The translations under genes and the position numbers were made by a program. Positions 1-7,115 of a stretch of DNA of 64,000 nucleotides are shown in pieces. Within the stretch, counting starts at the first letter, position 1. The number at the start of each line of letters is the position of its first letter. The notes under the pieces were generated by a model. It was given only the letters and a program-made list of their open reading frames with translations. It ran no database searches and was not told where the DNA came from. Origin of the DNA: an uncultured Christensenella sp. (GTDB taxonomy: Bacteria > Bacillota > Clostridia > Christensenellales > Borkfalkiaceae); contig CAJUFY010000006.1 of the NCBI GenBank assembly GCA_910586245.1, positions 62,001 through 126,000 of the forward strand, given 5' to 3'.

Positions 1-735
1 TTGCAGCGCCATCGGAAGTCCCACCGCAACGTGCCCGCCCGCCAGACGGGTATCCCACTTCCAGTCGGCGCGCGAAAGGCGCAGCTGCGGATAGCGCTTC
101 ATCATGTACGCAAGGCAAGCCGCACCCGAAAGCAATTGCGAAACGACCGTTGCAAGCCCCGCGCCGACGTAATACAATCTGCAACCCACGATGAAAGCGA
201 AATCCAGTACCACGTTCAACAACGCTGCGACGATCAAAAATACGAGCGGAGTTTTGGAATCGCCGATCGCGCGCAGAACGCCCGCCGCCATGTTGTATAA
301 AACGGTCGCGCCGATTCCGCAAAAGATCGTAAACAGATAAGAATAGGCGTACGAAAAATATTCTTCCGGCGTCTTCATCAGCCGCAGAAGGGGGCCCGTC
401 AACGGCACGGCGATCGCAGTAATCACCACGGACAGTATAATGCAGAGCGTAAAACTCATCGCCGTGGCACGGCGCATGCCCGCGTCGTCCCCTGCGCCGA
501 ACCGCTGGGCGATCCGCACGGAAAACCCGCCCGTAAGCCCGAACACGAACCCTAAAACCAAAAAAGAAACGGGGCCTGTCAGCCCGACCCCCGTAAACGC
601 CGCCGCGGAAATGGTATTGCCTACGATGACGGTATCCGCCATATTATAAAGTTGCTGAAACACGTTGCCGGCAAATACGGGCAACGCGAACAGCAGAATG
701 AGTTTAAAAGGATTTCCCTTTGTTAAATCTTTCAT
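1..735 (-). CDS. MATE-family multidrug/cation antiporter, N-terminal part (cut by window edge)
   Basis: Reading the minus strand from the ATG at 735 gives an uninterrupted 245-codon frame that leaves the window at base 1. It begins MKDLTKGNPFKLILLFALPV, continues with FQQLYNMADTVIVG and then alternating hydrophobic helices. The early (F/L)QQLYNxxDxxxVG segment in the first helices is characteristic of MATE exporters, which use Na+ or H+ gradients to expel drugs and cationic metabolites across the inner membrane. About half of the usual ~450 residues is present. The start is supported by the family-typical N-terminus and by a promoter at 774-802; the ribosome site (AAGAG) is weak. Substrate cannot be told. 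Confidence 0.9.
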   Translation of the reverse strand, partial: MKDLTKGNPFKLILLFALPVFAGNVFQQLYNMADTVIVGNTISAAAFTGVGLTGPVSFLVLGFVFGLTGGFSVRIAQRFGAGDDAGMRRATAMSFTLCIILSVVITAIAVPLTGPLLRLMKTPEEYFSYAYSYLFTIFCGIGATVLYNMAAGVLRAIGDSKTPLVFLIVAALLNVVLDFAFIVGCRLYYVGAGLATVVSQLLSGAACLAYMMKRYPQLRLSRADWKWDTRLAGGHVAVGLPMALQ

Positions 736-773
736 GATTTACTCTTAGCGCGCAAGTTTTTTCGCGTGCACAT

Positions 774-802
774 AATATATTCCTCGGCGCAAAAAAATGC
801 AA
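774..802 (-). promoter_or_regulatory. Promoter of the MATE gene
   Basis: On the minus strand TTGCAT (797-802) and TATATT (774-779) are separated by 17 nt, 38 nt ahead of the ATG at 735. Confidence 0.5.
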
Positions 803-852
803 CTGTTTTGAAGGCATATTTTTAATTTTTTTTACAAAAATCAAAATGCGCA

Positions 853-881
853 TTGACAATTGCCCGAAACCGTGTTACAAT
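853..881 (+). promoter_or_regulatory. Sigma-A promoter of the SecB-like gene
   Basis: A perfect TTGACA (853-858) and a TACAAT (876-881) are separated by 17 nt. The start codon lies 31 nt downstream, preceded by AGAGGT. Confidence 0.8.
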
Positions 882-912
882 GGATCGGTAATCCATAAAA
901 GAGGTAAAAATT

Positions 913-1362
913 ATGATCGATTATTCTTTAAAAGCACTTACGGCAGACGAGCTTTCGTTTAAGGTAAACCCGATTAAGGCGACGCCCGATACGAAGTTCG
1001 AAATCAAGCCCTTTTTCTCCCGCCAGATCCGTCAGGCGAACGAGAATCCCAAAATCAACATCGTCGTTCTCGAATGCAAAATCGAGCACAAAGACGACGC
1101 GCCCAAGCCCTTCAATTTGACGGCGCGCTTCGTGGGCGTATTCGAAGTGAACAATATGGAAACGGAAGACGACAGAAGAACGTTCGCCATCAACGCGACG
1201 GAAACCATCTTCCCCTACCTGCGCGCGGCGGTGACCAACCTTACGGCGGACGCACTGATCAATCCGCTCACCCTGCCCGTCGTGCCCGGCTCCACGCTGT
1301 TCCCCGACGACAGAGGCCCCAGCAACTATACGCTCAGCCTCGATCCCAAAGTCGTAAACTGA
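913..1362 (+). CDS. SecB-like protein-export chaperone
   Basis: This 149-residue acidic, all-beta-looking protein ends with a segment (about residues 95-130) reading TIFPYLRAAVTNLTADALINPLTLP. That resembles the FPYxRxxxxxLxxxxxFPxLxLxP signature of SecB, the tetrameric holdase that delivers unfolded preproteins to SecA. SecB proper is rare in Firmicutes, but SecB-like proteins of this size occur there, sometimes as solitary chaperones and sometimes with toxin-antitoxin pairs; no toxin or antitoxin is adjacent here. The start at 913 has AGAGGT 8 nt upstream and a strong promoter. It is a single-gene unit ended by the palindrome at 1403-1444. Fold assignment is from motif memory only. Confidence 0.7.
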   Translation: MIDYSLKALTADELSFKVNPIKATPDTKFEIKPFFSRQIRQANENPKINIVVLECKIEHKDDAPKPFNLTARFVGVFEVNNMETEDDRRTFAINATETIFPYLRAAVTNLTADALINPLTLPVVPGSTLFPDDRGPSNYTLSLDPKVVN

Positions 1363-1402
1363 AACGCAAAAATCAAACTCCCCCGCAAAGTAAGGGGCGA
1401 GT

Positions 1403-1444
1403 CAAACAATAACAGGACTTCAATTGAAGTCCTGTTATTGTTTG
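1403..1444. terminator. 42-bp perfect palindrome, bidirectional terminator
   Basis: Two 21-nt arms are exact reverse complements with no spacer between them (1403-1423 and 1424-1444). It sits between the convergent SecB-like gene and the minus-strand gene ending at 1484, so it probably terminates both. Confidence 0.75.
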
Positions 1445-1483
1445 TTAAAACAAAACGATTACCGTTTCTTTCTCGACTTACTT

Positions 1484-1822
1484 TTACCAAATAATTTCAC
1501 CGTGATAACGAATAGAGTCAAGGTCTGAAAAATATGATTTTACGCCGTAATATGGCGCAATCAACAAACCGATAAAACAACCCGTGCCGACATAAAACCC
1601 TATTTTTACACTATATTCCAAATCGGAATTTTTCATTTTATATGCAAAATATAAAACATCGGGCGGTAAAAAAAATACCCAGATACTACAAATTATGCAA
1701 GAGAATATTTTTTGAAAACCCCATTCCAACGATTTATCTAAAAAGAAAAACACCATAAGAACGGCAACTAAAATGAAAGATACGACAACCGTAATTATTT
1801 TACATTTTGTCTGATTTTTCAT
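1484..1822 (-). CDS. Small hypothetical membrane protein
   Basis: A 112-residue protein with three or four hydrophobic stretches: about residues 8-28 (IITVVVSFILVAVLMVFFF), 40-62 and 73-92. It has a basic N-terminus (MKNQTKCK), so it is an integral membrane protein. I do not recognise the family. The ATG at 1822 has GGAG 10 nt upstream. The gene is clearly more AT-rich than its neighbours (many AAA, TTT and ATA codons) and is bounded by hairpins on both sides, which suggests a recently acquired single-gene cassette. The coding call rests on a good ribosome site and a coherent membrane profile. Confidence 0.65.
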   Translation of the reverse strand: MKNQTKCKIITVVVSFILVAVLMVFFFLDKSLEWGFQKIFSCIICSIWVFFLPPDVLYFAYKMKNSDLEYSVKIGFYVGTGCFIGLLIAPYYGVKSYFSDLDSIRYHGEIIW

Positions 1823-1874
1823 AAAACATCTCCGTTAAATTACTGTTTGTCGTCGTTACATTATATCATAACCG

Positions 1875-1912
1875 TAATAAAAAAGCAAGGACAGTTTTAT
1901 TGTCCTTGCTTT
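1875..1912 (-). terminator. Intrinsic terminator after the alpha/beta hydrolase
   Basis: Arms 1882-1893 and 1901-1912 are exact complements (12 bp, 7-nt loop). On the minus strand the stem is followed by a T-run. Confidence 0.8.
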
Positions 1913-1946
1913 CATCTCTATGAAATACACCGCAACCGCGTTTTTG

Positions 1947-2825
1947 CTATACAAGGCGTTCGAAAAATTCCAACAGAACTTGTGCGTTCTCTTCGCCCGA
2001 AACTTCGTTTAAAAATTCGTGACGACACCCTTCGAACAATTTTAACGTAACGTCTTTCACACCCGCTTTTTCCCGATAAAAACGGTATAGTTTGCTCATG
2101 CCCTCCCCCATATCTCCCACGGGGTCGTCTTTGCCCGCCGCCAGCAAGAGGGGCAAATCCGCGGGAACGGCGCGCGCGTATCGCTTCGTGTAAAGCGATT
2201 TCAAGCCCTTGAAAAAATCGGCGTAAAAACGGTACGAGCAGGTAAACCCGCACAGCGGATCGGCGCGGTAAGCCTCGTTATTGGCAGGGTTGGCGCTCAG
2301 CCATTCGCGATCGGCAAACTTCTTTTCGTACGCGCCGAAGGACAATTTTTCGATCATCTTTGCGGGCTTCTTCTTCGGATTGAACGCCGCCACGAACGAA
2401 CCCGCGTATACTTCGGCATCCTTTTTCAGATTGCTGCCGCCGATCACGGCGCCGTCGATCAAGTCCCCGTACTTGCCGATATAGCTCTGCGTGAGGAAGG
2501 ACCCGTACGAAAACCCGAACACGAAATATTTCAGATCGGGATATTTCTTTTGATAATATTGGGTAATCACGCCTTCGTCGCGCACGGTATCGGCAAACAT
2601 ATTTCCCTTGCAATGTCCGAGCGTATCGGGATCCGTCCTGCCGTGACCGCGGTGATCGTCCGCCACGACGAGGTACCCGTGTCCGTTCAGCATGCGCGCA
2701 AACTTATCGTACCGCAACCCGTGTTCGGTCATGCCGTGAATGATCTGCACGATTGCCTTCGGCTTTTCAACATTCAGCCATTCGTGAACGAAGATCTTTT
2801 TTCCGTCGAAACTTTTTAATTCCAT
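1947..2825 (-). CDS. Alpha/beta hydrolase, lysophospholipase/monoacylglycerol lipase type
   Basis: A 292-residue serine hydrolase of the serine aminopeptidase S33 / monoglyceride-lipase group. Visible elements are the oxyanion strand VQIIHGMTEHGLRYDKFA (about residues 26-43), the DHRGHGRTD segment that follows it, and the nucleophile elbow GFSYGSF with Ser106. The acid appears in AGKDDPVGD and the catalytic His near the C-terminus in GCRHEFLNE. Such enzymes release fatty acids from lysophospholipids or monoacylglycerols; there is no signal peptide, so action is cytoplasmic. The ATG at 2825 follows AAGGGG. The gene is monocistronic, with its own promoter and terminator. The exact substrate cannot be assigned. 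Confidence 0.9.
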   Translation of the reverse strand: MELKSFDGKKIFVHEWLNVEKPKAIVQIIHGMTEHGLRYDKFARMLNGHGYLVVADDHRGHGRTDPDTLGHCKGNMFADTVRDEGVITQYYQKKYPDLKYFVFGFSYGSFLTQSYIGKYGDLIDGAVIGGSNLKKDAEVYAGSFVAAFNPKKKPAKMIEKLSFGAYEKKFADREWLSANPANNEAYRADPLCGFTCSYRFYADFFKGLKSLYTKRYARAVPADLPLLLAAGKDDPVGDMGEGMSKLYRFYREKAGVKDVTLKLFEGCRHEFLNEVSGEENAQVLLEFFERLV

Positions 2826-2850
2826 CTTCCCCTTCCGTCCCTTTTCTTTT

Positions 2851-2878
2851 ATTATACCACAACCGACGGAATTTGTAA
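2851..2878 (-). promoter_or_regulatory. Promoter of the alpha/beta hydrolase
   Basis: On the minus strand TTACAA (2873-2878), a 16-nt spacer and a perfect TATAAT (2851-2856), 25 nt before the ATG. Confidence 0.6.
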
Positions 2879-2929
2879 CAGTTTGGAAAAAGTTCCCTCG
2901 ATTCCCTGTAACCTACCGGTATAAAACGA

Positions 2930-2959
2930 TTGATTTCCGCTTTTCGCCTTTGATATGAT
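2930..2959 (+). promoter_or_regulatory. Promoter of the NlpC/P60 lipoprotein gene
   Basis: TTGATT (2930-2935), an 18-nt spacer and TATGAT (2954-2959). Transcription would begin near 2966, at the first base of the structured leader. Confidence 0.55.
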
Positions 2960-2965
2960 GATGTT

Positions 2966-3043
2966 CCGAAGCCCGAGGCATTCGACGCAAGCCGCGGACT
3001 TCGGCTACCCCGAGAGGGGAAATTACAAGCAAAGGAGAAAACC
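2966..3043 (+). promoter_or_regulatory. Structured 5' leader of the NlpC/P60 gene, possible riboswitch
   Basis: The leader opens with CCGAAG (2966-2971), which can pair with CTTCGG (2999-3004). It is followed by a CCCC-GAGA-GGGG tetraloop hairpin (3008-3019) and then AAAGGAG before the GTG start. The pieces GACGCAA, GCC and GGCTACC recall the order of conserved blocks in cyclic-di-GMP-I aptamers, but the fit is incomplete. I only claim a compact, probably folded leader. Cell-wall hydrolase genes are common targets of second-messenger riboswitches. Confidence 0.35.
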
Positions 3044-3919
3044 GTGAAAAAACACAGAACTGTTTCATGCGCACTTGCGCTGATGCTCGGCTGCGTCCCG
3101 CTGGCGGCATGCGGCGATTCGGCAAACGCGGCGACCCCGCCGCCTGCGGAAGAACTTCCCGTTCAACCCGATTTCCCCGATCTTCTTCCCGAAGATCCCG
3201 TAACGCCGCCTCCCGCGGAACTGCCCGAAGAACCGGAAGTCCCGACGGAGCCGGAAGAACCCGTACAACCGCCCGCACCCGTGCGCGCCGAATATATTTA
3301 CGTGCATACGAACGGACTGAACGTCCGCGCCGGCGCGGGGACTTCGTTCACCTCGCTCGGCACGGTGGAAAAAGACATTCTGCTCCAATACGTGGGCAAG
3401 GTGGGCAACTGGTACGAAACGCGCTATAAAAACCGTACGGCGTACGTGAGCGCGGACACCCGCTACACCTCGGTCACCCTGCTCGACAAAGGCGAAACCG
3501 ACGTGGAAAACGTCATCGAAGAAGGGCTGCGTCTTTTGGGCGTCCCCTACGTGTACGGCGCGGTGCGGCTGCACGACGGCAACGGAAACTTTATCAAAGG
3601 ATTTACCGTAAAACAATTCGACTGCTCCTCCCTCATGCAATACATGTTTTATCAAGGAGCGGGCAAGCTGCTGAACGTAACCACGCGCACGCAGGTGACG
3701 CAGGGGAAAGCCGTTTCGAAATCCGACCTGCGCCGCGGCGATCTGATGTTCTTTACCAACGCTTCGCGCAAACATTTGACGGGCGTCGAACGGATCGGAC
3801 ACGTGGCGCTCTATCTCGGCGACAACTATATTCTGCATACGGCTTCCGACTATGCGAAGATCGAACAGATCTCTTCGACCCGTTGGAGCTACTATATCAC
3901 GTCGAGAAGAATGTTCTGA
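3044..3919 (+). CDS. Lipoprotein with SH3 and NlpC/P60 peptidoglycan hydrolase domains
   Basis: A 291-residue secreted cell-wall hydrolase. The GTG start at 3044 has AAAGGAG upstream. A lipobox (PLAAC, Cys at about residue 23) predicts lipid anchoring. A Pro/Glu-rich linker follows (about 30-80), then a bacterial SH3 domain (about 85-140, GLNVRAGAGTSFTSLG) that binds wall peptides. The C-terminal NlpC/P60 domain has the nucleophile Cys194 in FDCSSLMQY, His253 in GHVALYLGD and the third polar residue His265 in LHTAS. These enzymes cleave D-Glu to diamino-acid bonds in peptidoglycan stems. It is a single-gene unit behind a structured leader. Confidence 0.93.
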   Translation: MKKHRTVSCALALMLGCVPLAACGDSANAATPPPAEELPVQPDFPDLLPEDPVTPPPAELPEEPEVPTEPEEPVQPPAPVRAEYIYVHTNGLNVRAGAGTSFTSLGTVEKDILLQYVGKVGNWYETRYKNRTAYVSADTRYTSVTLLDKGETDVENVIEEGLRLLGVPYVYGAVRLHDGNGNFIKGFTVKQFDCSSLMQYMFYQGAGKLLNVTTRTQVTQGKAVSKSDLRRGDLMFFTNASRKHLTGVERIGHVALYLGDNYILHTASDYAKIEQISSTRWSYYITSRRMF

Positions 3920-3923
3920 CCGC

Positions 3924-3952
3924 TTGCGCAATCGGGCGAGAAGTGCTATAAT
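3924..3952 (+). promoter_or_regulatory. Promoter placing the start site on the PHP gene's ATG (leaderless)
   Basis: TTGCGC (3924-3929), 17 nt, perfect TATAAT (3947-3952), then only 6 nt before the ATG at 3959. There is no room for a ribosome binding site. Confidence 0.75.
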
Positions 3953-3958
3953 GAGCGC

Positions 3959-4783
3959 ATGATTCTTTCAGACGTGCACACGCACTCGGCATATTCGCCC
4001 GACAGCGCCGCCCTTCTTGCGGACATGATCGCCGCGGCGAAGCAAAAGGGAATTTCCTATTACGGCGTTGCCGACCACTTCAACTACGATTACCGCGATT
4101 TACGGTTGTCATTCGAAGATTTCGATCTTCCCGATATCGACGCGGAAAGTTACTTCGCACAGCTGCGCGAAATACAGCGGCAGACGGCAAGCGGCATGCG
4201 CGTGCTCGCGGGCGCGGAATTCGGTTACTGCCCCAAGAGCGAAACCAAACGAGCGTATGCGGAAATCATCGAACGCTACCGCCCCGATTTCGTCGTAAAC
4301 AGCGTACACACCTGCGGCGGAACGGACTGCTGGTTTCCGCACTACTTTGCCGGAAAAAGCAAGGAATACGCTTACCAAATCTACCTCGACGCCGTGCGCG
4401 AAAGTCTGGAAGCGCCGTACGGTTACGACGTTGTCGCGCACCTCGGCTACGTATCGCGCAACGCGCCGTACGAGGATAAGAAACTGCGGTACGAAGCGTT
4501 TGCGGACGCGCTCGACGATATTCTGCGCACGATCGTTTCCAAAAGGAAAATTTTGGAAATCAACGCTTCGGCGCGGGGCACGGGAAGCGCGTTTCTGCCC
4601 GATACCGATATTCTGACGCGCTATTTTCAACTGGGCGGAAGGGACGTGTCGTACGCTTCCGACGCGCACGACGCGGCGCGGATCGCAGAGAACCGCGAAA
4701 CCGTTGTTGAAACAATTAAGCACATCGGGTTCACGCACGTTACCGTGCCCGATTGCGGAAAACGAATTTTGCTCGAAATCTGA
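3959..4783 (+). CDS. PHP-domain phosphoesterase, histidinol-phosphatase (HisJ/HisK) family
   Basis: A 274-residue member of the PHP superfamily. The first metal-binding motif DVHTHS is at residues 4-9, then VADHFNYDY near residue 40, NSVHT around 113, VAHLGYVSR around 160 and the late SDAHD motif around 238. These His and Asp residues bind a two- or three-metal centre. The closest family is the monofunctional histidinol-phosphatase, which makes L-histidinol. No other his genes are nearby, so another phosphate ester is possible. The DVHTHS motif fixes the start, and the promoter directly ahead leaves no ribosome site. The gene converges on rsmA across a shared terminator. Confidence 0.85.
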   Translation: MILSDVHTHSAYSPDSAALLADMIAAAKQKGISYYGVADHFNYDYRDLRLSFEDFDLPDIDAESYFAQLREIQRQTASGMRVLAGAEFGYCPKSETKRAYAEIIERYRPDFVVNSVHTCGGTDCWFPHYFAGKSKEYAYQIYLDAVRESLEAPYGYDVVAHLGYVSRNAPYEDKKLRYEAFADALDDILRTIVSKRKILEINASARGTGSAFLPDTDILTRYFQLGGRDVSYASDAHDAARIAENRETVVETIKHIGFTHVTVPDCGKRILLEI

Positions 4784-4790
4784 AAAAAAC

Positions 4791-4810
4791 GCCCCGCCGA
4801 ACGGCGGGGC
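4791..4810. terminator. Bidirectional terminator between the PHP gene and rsmA
   Basis: GCCCCGCCG/CGGCGGGGC hairpin flanked by an A-run on the left and Ts on the right, between convergent stops at 4783 and 4816. Confidence 0.85.
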
Positions 4811-4815
4811 AAATT

Positions 4816-5658
4816 TTATATTTGAATGAGTCCGTGTTCGAAAATCAGATCGGACAGCGCGCCGAGCCGTTCGGGCGAAAGCGTTTCGCCGCGCGCGCCC
4901 TCGGCAACGCCCGCGCTTCGAAGAAGCTCCTTTGCGCGGTCGCGCGAAATCCGGAACACGTTGATCAGATTGTTTTCCAGCGTCTTGCGGCGGCTTAAAA
5001 AGGCGCAGCGCACCGTTTCGCGGTAGGCGCGCGGATTCTTTACGGAAAAACCGCCCGCCGTAAAATCGATCTTTACGACCGCCGAATCCACGTTGGGGCG
5101 CGGCGTAAACATTTCCCGCGGAACGCGGCGGGTAATCCCGCATACGCCGCGCCGCGCAAGCGCCGCGGTGACCGCGCCGTATTCCGCCGTCGCAGGCTTT
5201 GCGCAGAATCGCTCGGCAACCTCTTCCTGCACCATTACCGTGAGCCCGAGGCAACGTTCCGATTCCTCCACGAACTTCATGACGACGGGCGTCGTTACGT
5301 AATAGGGAAGATTCGCAACGACGAGATAGTCGCCCGTTTCCCGTTCGACGGCGAACAGATCTTCCCGATTAAAGTCGCGGAAAATCACTTCCGCATTGTC
5401 GCAGCCCGAAAGCGTTCTTGCCAGCACCGGTTGCAGCGAACGGTCGATTTCGTAAGCGATCACCCGCTTTGCCCGTTCGGAGAGCGCGCGGGTCAGCGCG
5501 CCCGCGCCCGCGCCGATTTCGAGCACGGTCGTCCTTTCGTCCACGCCCGCATCCGATACGATCGCGCGGAGCAAGTTGGTATCCGTTAAAAAATTCTGAC
5601 CGAACTGCTTTTTAAAGGAAAACCCGCATTCGCTCAAAACCGTTTTAAAATCTTCCAT
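4816..5658 (-). CDS. rsmA: 16S rRNA dimethyladenosine transferase RsmA/KsgA
   Basis: A 280-residue SAM-dependent methyltransferase that dimethylates two adjacent adenines in the 3'-terminal hairpin of 16S rRNA during late 30S assembly. The FGQNFL signature is near residues 19-24, the SAM-binding VLEIGAGAGALT near 44-55, and the catalytic NLPYYVTTP near 112-120. The length is normal. I start at the ATG at 5658 (MEDFKTVLS) because GAGG lies 9 nt upstream; an upstream in-frame extension lacks a site. In Bacillus this gene also lies downstream of metS and yabD, as here. A hairpin separates it from the radical SAM gene upstream. Confidence 0.95.
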   Translation of the reverse strand: MEDFKTVLSECGFSFKKQFGQNFLTDTNLLRAIVSDAGVDERTTVLEIGAGAGALTRALSERAKRVIAYEIDRSLQPVLARTLSGCDNAEVIFRDFNREDLFAVERETGDYLVVANLPYYVTTPVVMKFVEESERCLGLTVMVQEEVAERFCAKPATAEYGAVTAALARRGVCGITRRVPREMFTPRPNVDSAVVKIDFTAGGFSVKNPRAYRETVRCAFLSRRKTLENNLINVFRISRDRAKELLRSAGVAEGARGETLSPERLGALSDLIFEHGLIQI

Positions 5659-5735
5659 ATTTTTCCTCACCGAATCCGCTCCCTTTTGCACATACTGAAT
5701 GCGAGGGAGCGACCCTCCTCACAAATGAAAACGAG

Positions 5736-5756
5736 AGCCGAAAGTAACTTTCGGCT
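5736..5756 (-). terminator. Hairpin after the metG-tatD-radical SAM operon
   Basis: AGCCGAAAGT and its complement ACTTTCGGCT lie just past the radical SAM stop. On the minus strand the stem is followed by CTCGTTTTC, so the T-run is imperfect. Confidence 0.55.
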
Positions 5757-5764
5757 TTCTTGTT

Positions 5765-6355
5765 TTATTCGATCGTTTCGCGCACGCGGAGCGGGATTTC
5801 CGCCGCGTCCGCAAGTTTTTTGCAGGCTTCCACCTGATCCCGCCCGATGCAGTCCACTACCGAAAACCAACAGTTCAATCCCGCCCGTTTGCAGCACTGC
5901 GCAAAGGACAGCATCGCTTCGAACGCGCCTTCGATCTGCGGCTTACATACTTCGCCGTATAACCGCGCGTCGGGCGCGTTGAGCGAAATATTCACCCCGT
6001 CGATCTTGCCCTTTAACAGCGGCGTAATATCTTTTCCGTGGAGCGCGTTTCCGTGCCCGTTGGTATTCAACCGCGTTTTCCCGCCGCCCGCATGCACGTA
6101 ATCGCAGATTTTCAGCATTTCGTTCAAACGATAAGTCGGTTCGCCGAAGCCGCAGAACACCGTTTCTCGGTACTTTGCGGGATCGCCGATTTTTTCAATC
6201 ACCGTTTCCGCAGACGGCTCGCCCTCTTTCAGCCAGAGCGCGTAGCCCTCGTATTCCTCTTTTCCGTTGCGCACGCAGAACGTGCAGCGGTTGGAACAGC
6301 GGTTGGTAAGATTCACGTAAAGGGAATCCCCGATCCGATAGACGTGCGTATCCAT
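5765..6355 (-). CDS. Radical SAM protein, TatD-associated family
   Basis: A 196-residue radical SAM protein. The CxxxCxxC iron-sulfur motif is CSNRCTFC near residues 18-25, and the SAM-contacting GFGEPT is near residue 70. It matches the small radical SAM family that is typically encoded next to TatD, and here it starts 1 nt after the tatD stop. The substrate is unknown in my knowledge; coupling to TatD suggests nucleic-acid repair or tRNA work, but that is inference. The ATG at 6355 is preferred over upstream in-frame codons because VNLTNRCSNRC normally lies within the first 25 residues. Confidence 0.85.
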   Translation of the reverse strand: MDTHVYRIGDSLYVNLTNRCSNRCTFCVRNGKEEYEGYALWLKEGEPSAETVIEKIGDPAKYRETVFCGFGEPTYRLNEMLKICDYVHAGGGKTRLNTNGHGNALHGKDITPLLKGKIDGVNISLNAPDARLYGEVCKPQIEGAFEAMLSFAQCCKRAGLNCWFSVVDCIGRDQVEACKKLADAAEIPLRVRETIE

Positions 6356-6356
6356 T

Positions 6357-7115
6357 TTATTGCAACCTCGTAAACAGCCTGCGGGCGTTCGCGCCGACCG
6401 CAGCGACGACCTCTTCCAACGATTCGCCCCGCAGCTCGGCAAGCCGCGCCGCGATCGCGGGGATATTGGCGGGCGTGTTCTTTTCGCCCCGCACGGGAGA
6501 AAGATAGGGCGAATCCGTTTCCGTTAAAATCCGATCGCGCGGACAAGCCTTTACGCTCTCCCACACGTTTTTGGCGTTTTTAAAACAAGCCACCCCGCCG
6601 AAGGAAAAGTATCCGCCCAATTCGGCGAACAGCGGCAGCATGTCGGCGCCGTGCGAATAGCAGTGCAACAGAAATCCGTTCGGCAAATGCGGGCGCATTT
6701 CGCGCAAGATCGCAAGCATGTCCGCCGCGCTGTCCCGCGAATGAATCTGCACGGGCAAACCGACTTCTTCGGCAAGCAAAATTTGTTTGACGAACGCCGC
6801 GCGCTGCACAGACTTTTCGGGTTCGGGATAATGGTAGTCGAGCCCGATTTCCCCTACCGCGACGCAAGTCTTTTCGGCGCAGAATTCTCGAAGCGTGGCA
6901 AGCGTTTCTTCGCCGAAAGACGCGGTTTCGGAAGGGTGCACGCCCGCGCAGAAATACGCGCCTTCGTGCGCCGCGCAGAAATCGCGGTGCATGGCGGTAT
7001 GCTTTACGTTATCCCCCGCCAGAATTACGGCGGTAACGCCCGCCGAAATGATCTTCTCCCACTCCGAGGGAAAGTCGTACCCCTCCTCGGCAAAATGCGC
7101 GTGTACGTCGATCAT
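6357..7115 (-). CDS. tatD: TatD-family metal-dependent deoxyribonuclease
   Basis: A 252-residue amidohydrolase-fold nuclease of the TatD/YabD family. It shows DVHAHF at residues 3-8, GEIGLDYHYP near 92, IHSRDS near 127, LHCYSHG near 153 and TETDSPYLSP near 198. All are the conserved metal-binding positions. TatD enzymes have 3'-5' exonuclease activity and are linked to DNA repair. The start overlaps the metG stop by 4 nt (ATGA), which indicates translational coupling. The metS-yabD order is conserved in Bacillus. Confidence 0.95.
   Translation of the reverse strand: MIDVHAHFAEEGYDFPSEWEKIISAGVTAVILAGDNVKHTAMHRDFCAAHEGAYFCAGVHPSETASFGEETLATLREFCAEKTCVAVGEIGLDYHYPEPEKSVQRAAFVKQILLAEEVGLPVQIHSRDSAADMLAILREMRPHLPNGFLLHCYSHGADMLPLFAELGGYFSFGGVACFKNAKNVWESVKACPRDRILTETDSPYLSPVRGEKNTPANIPAIAARLAELRGESLEEVVAAVGANARRLFTRLQ

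Noticed and set aside
2966..3043. Cyclic-di-GMP-I or c-di-AMP riboswitch
   Set aside because: Only short blocks resemble the aptamer and stems do not line up, so a specific ligand is not called.
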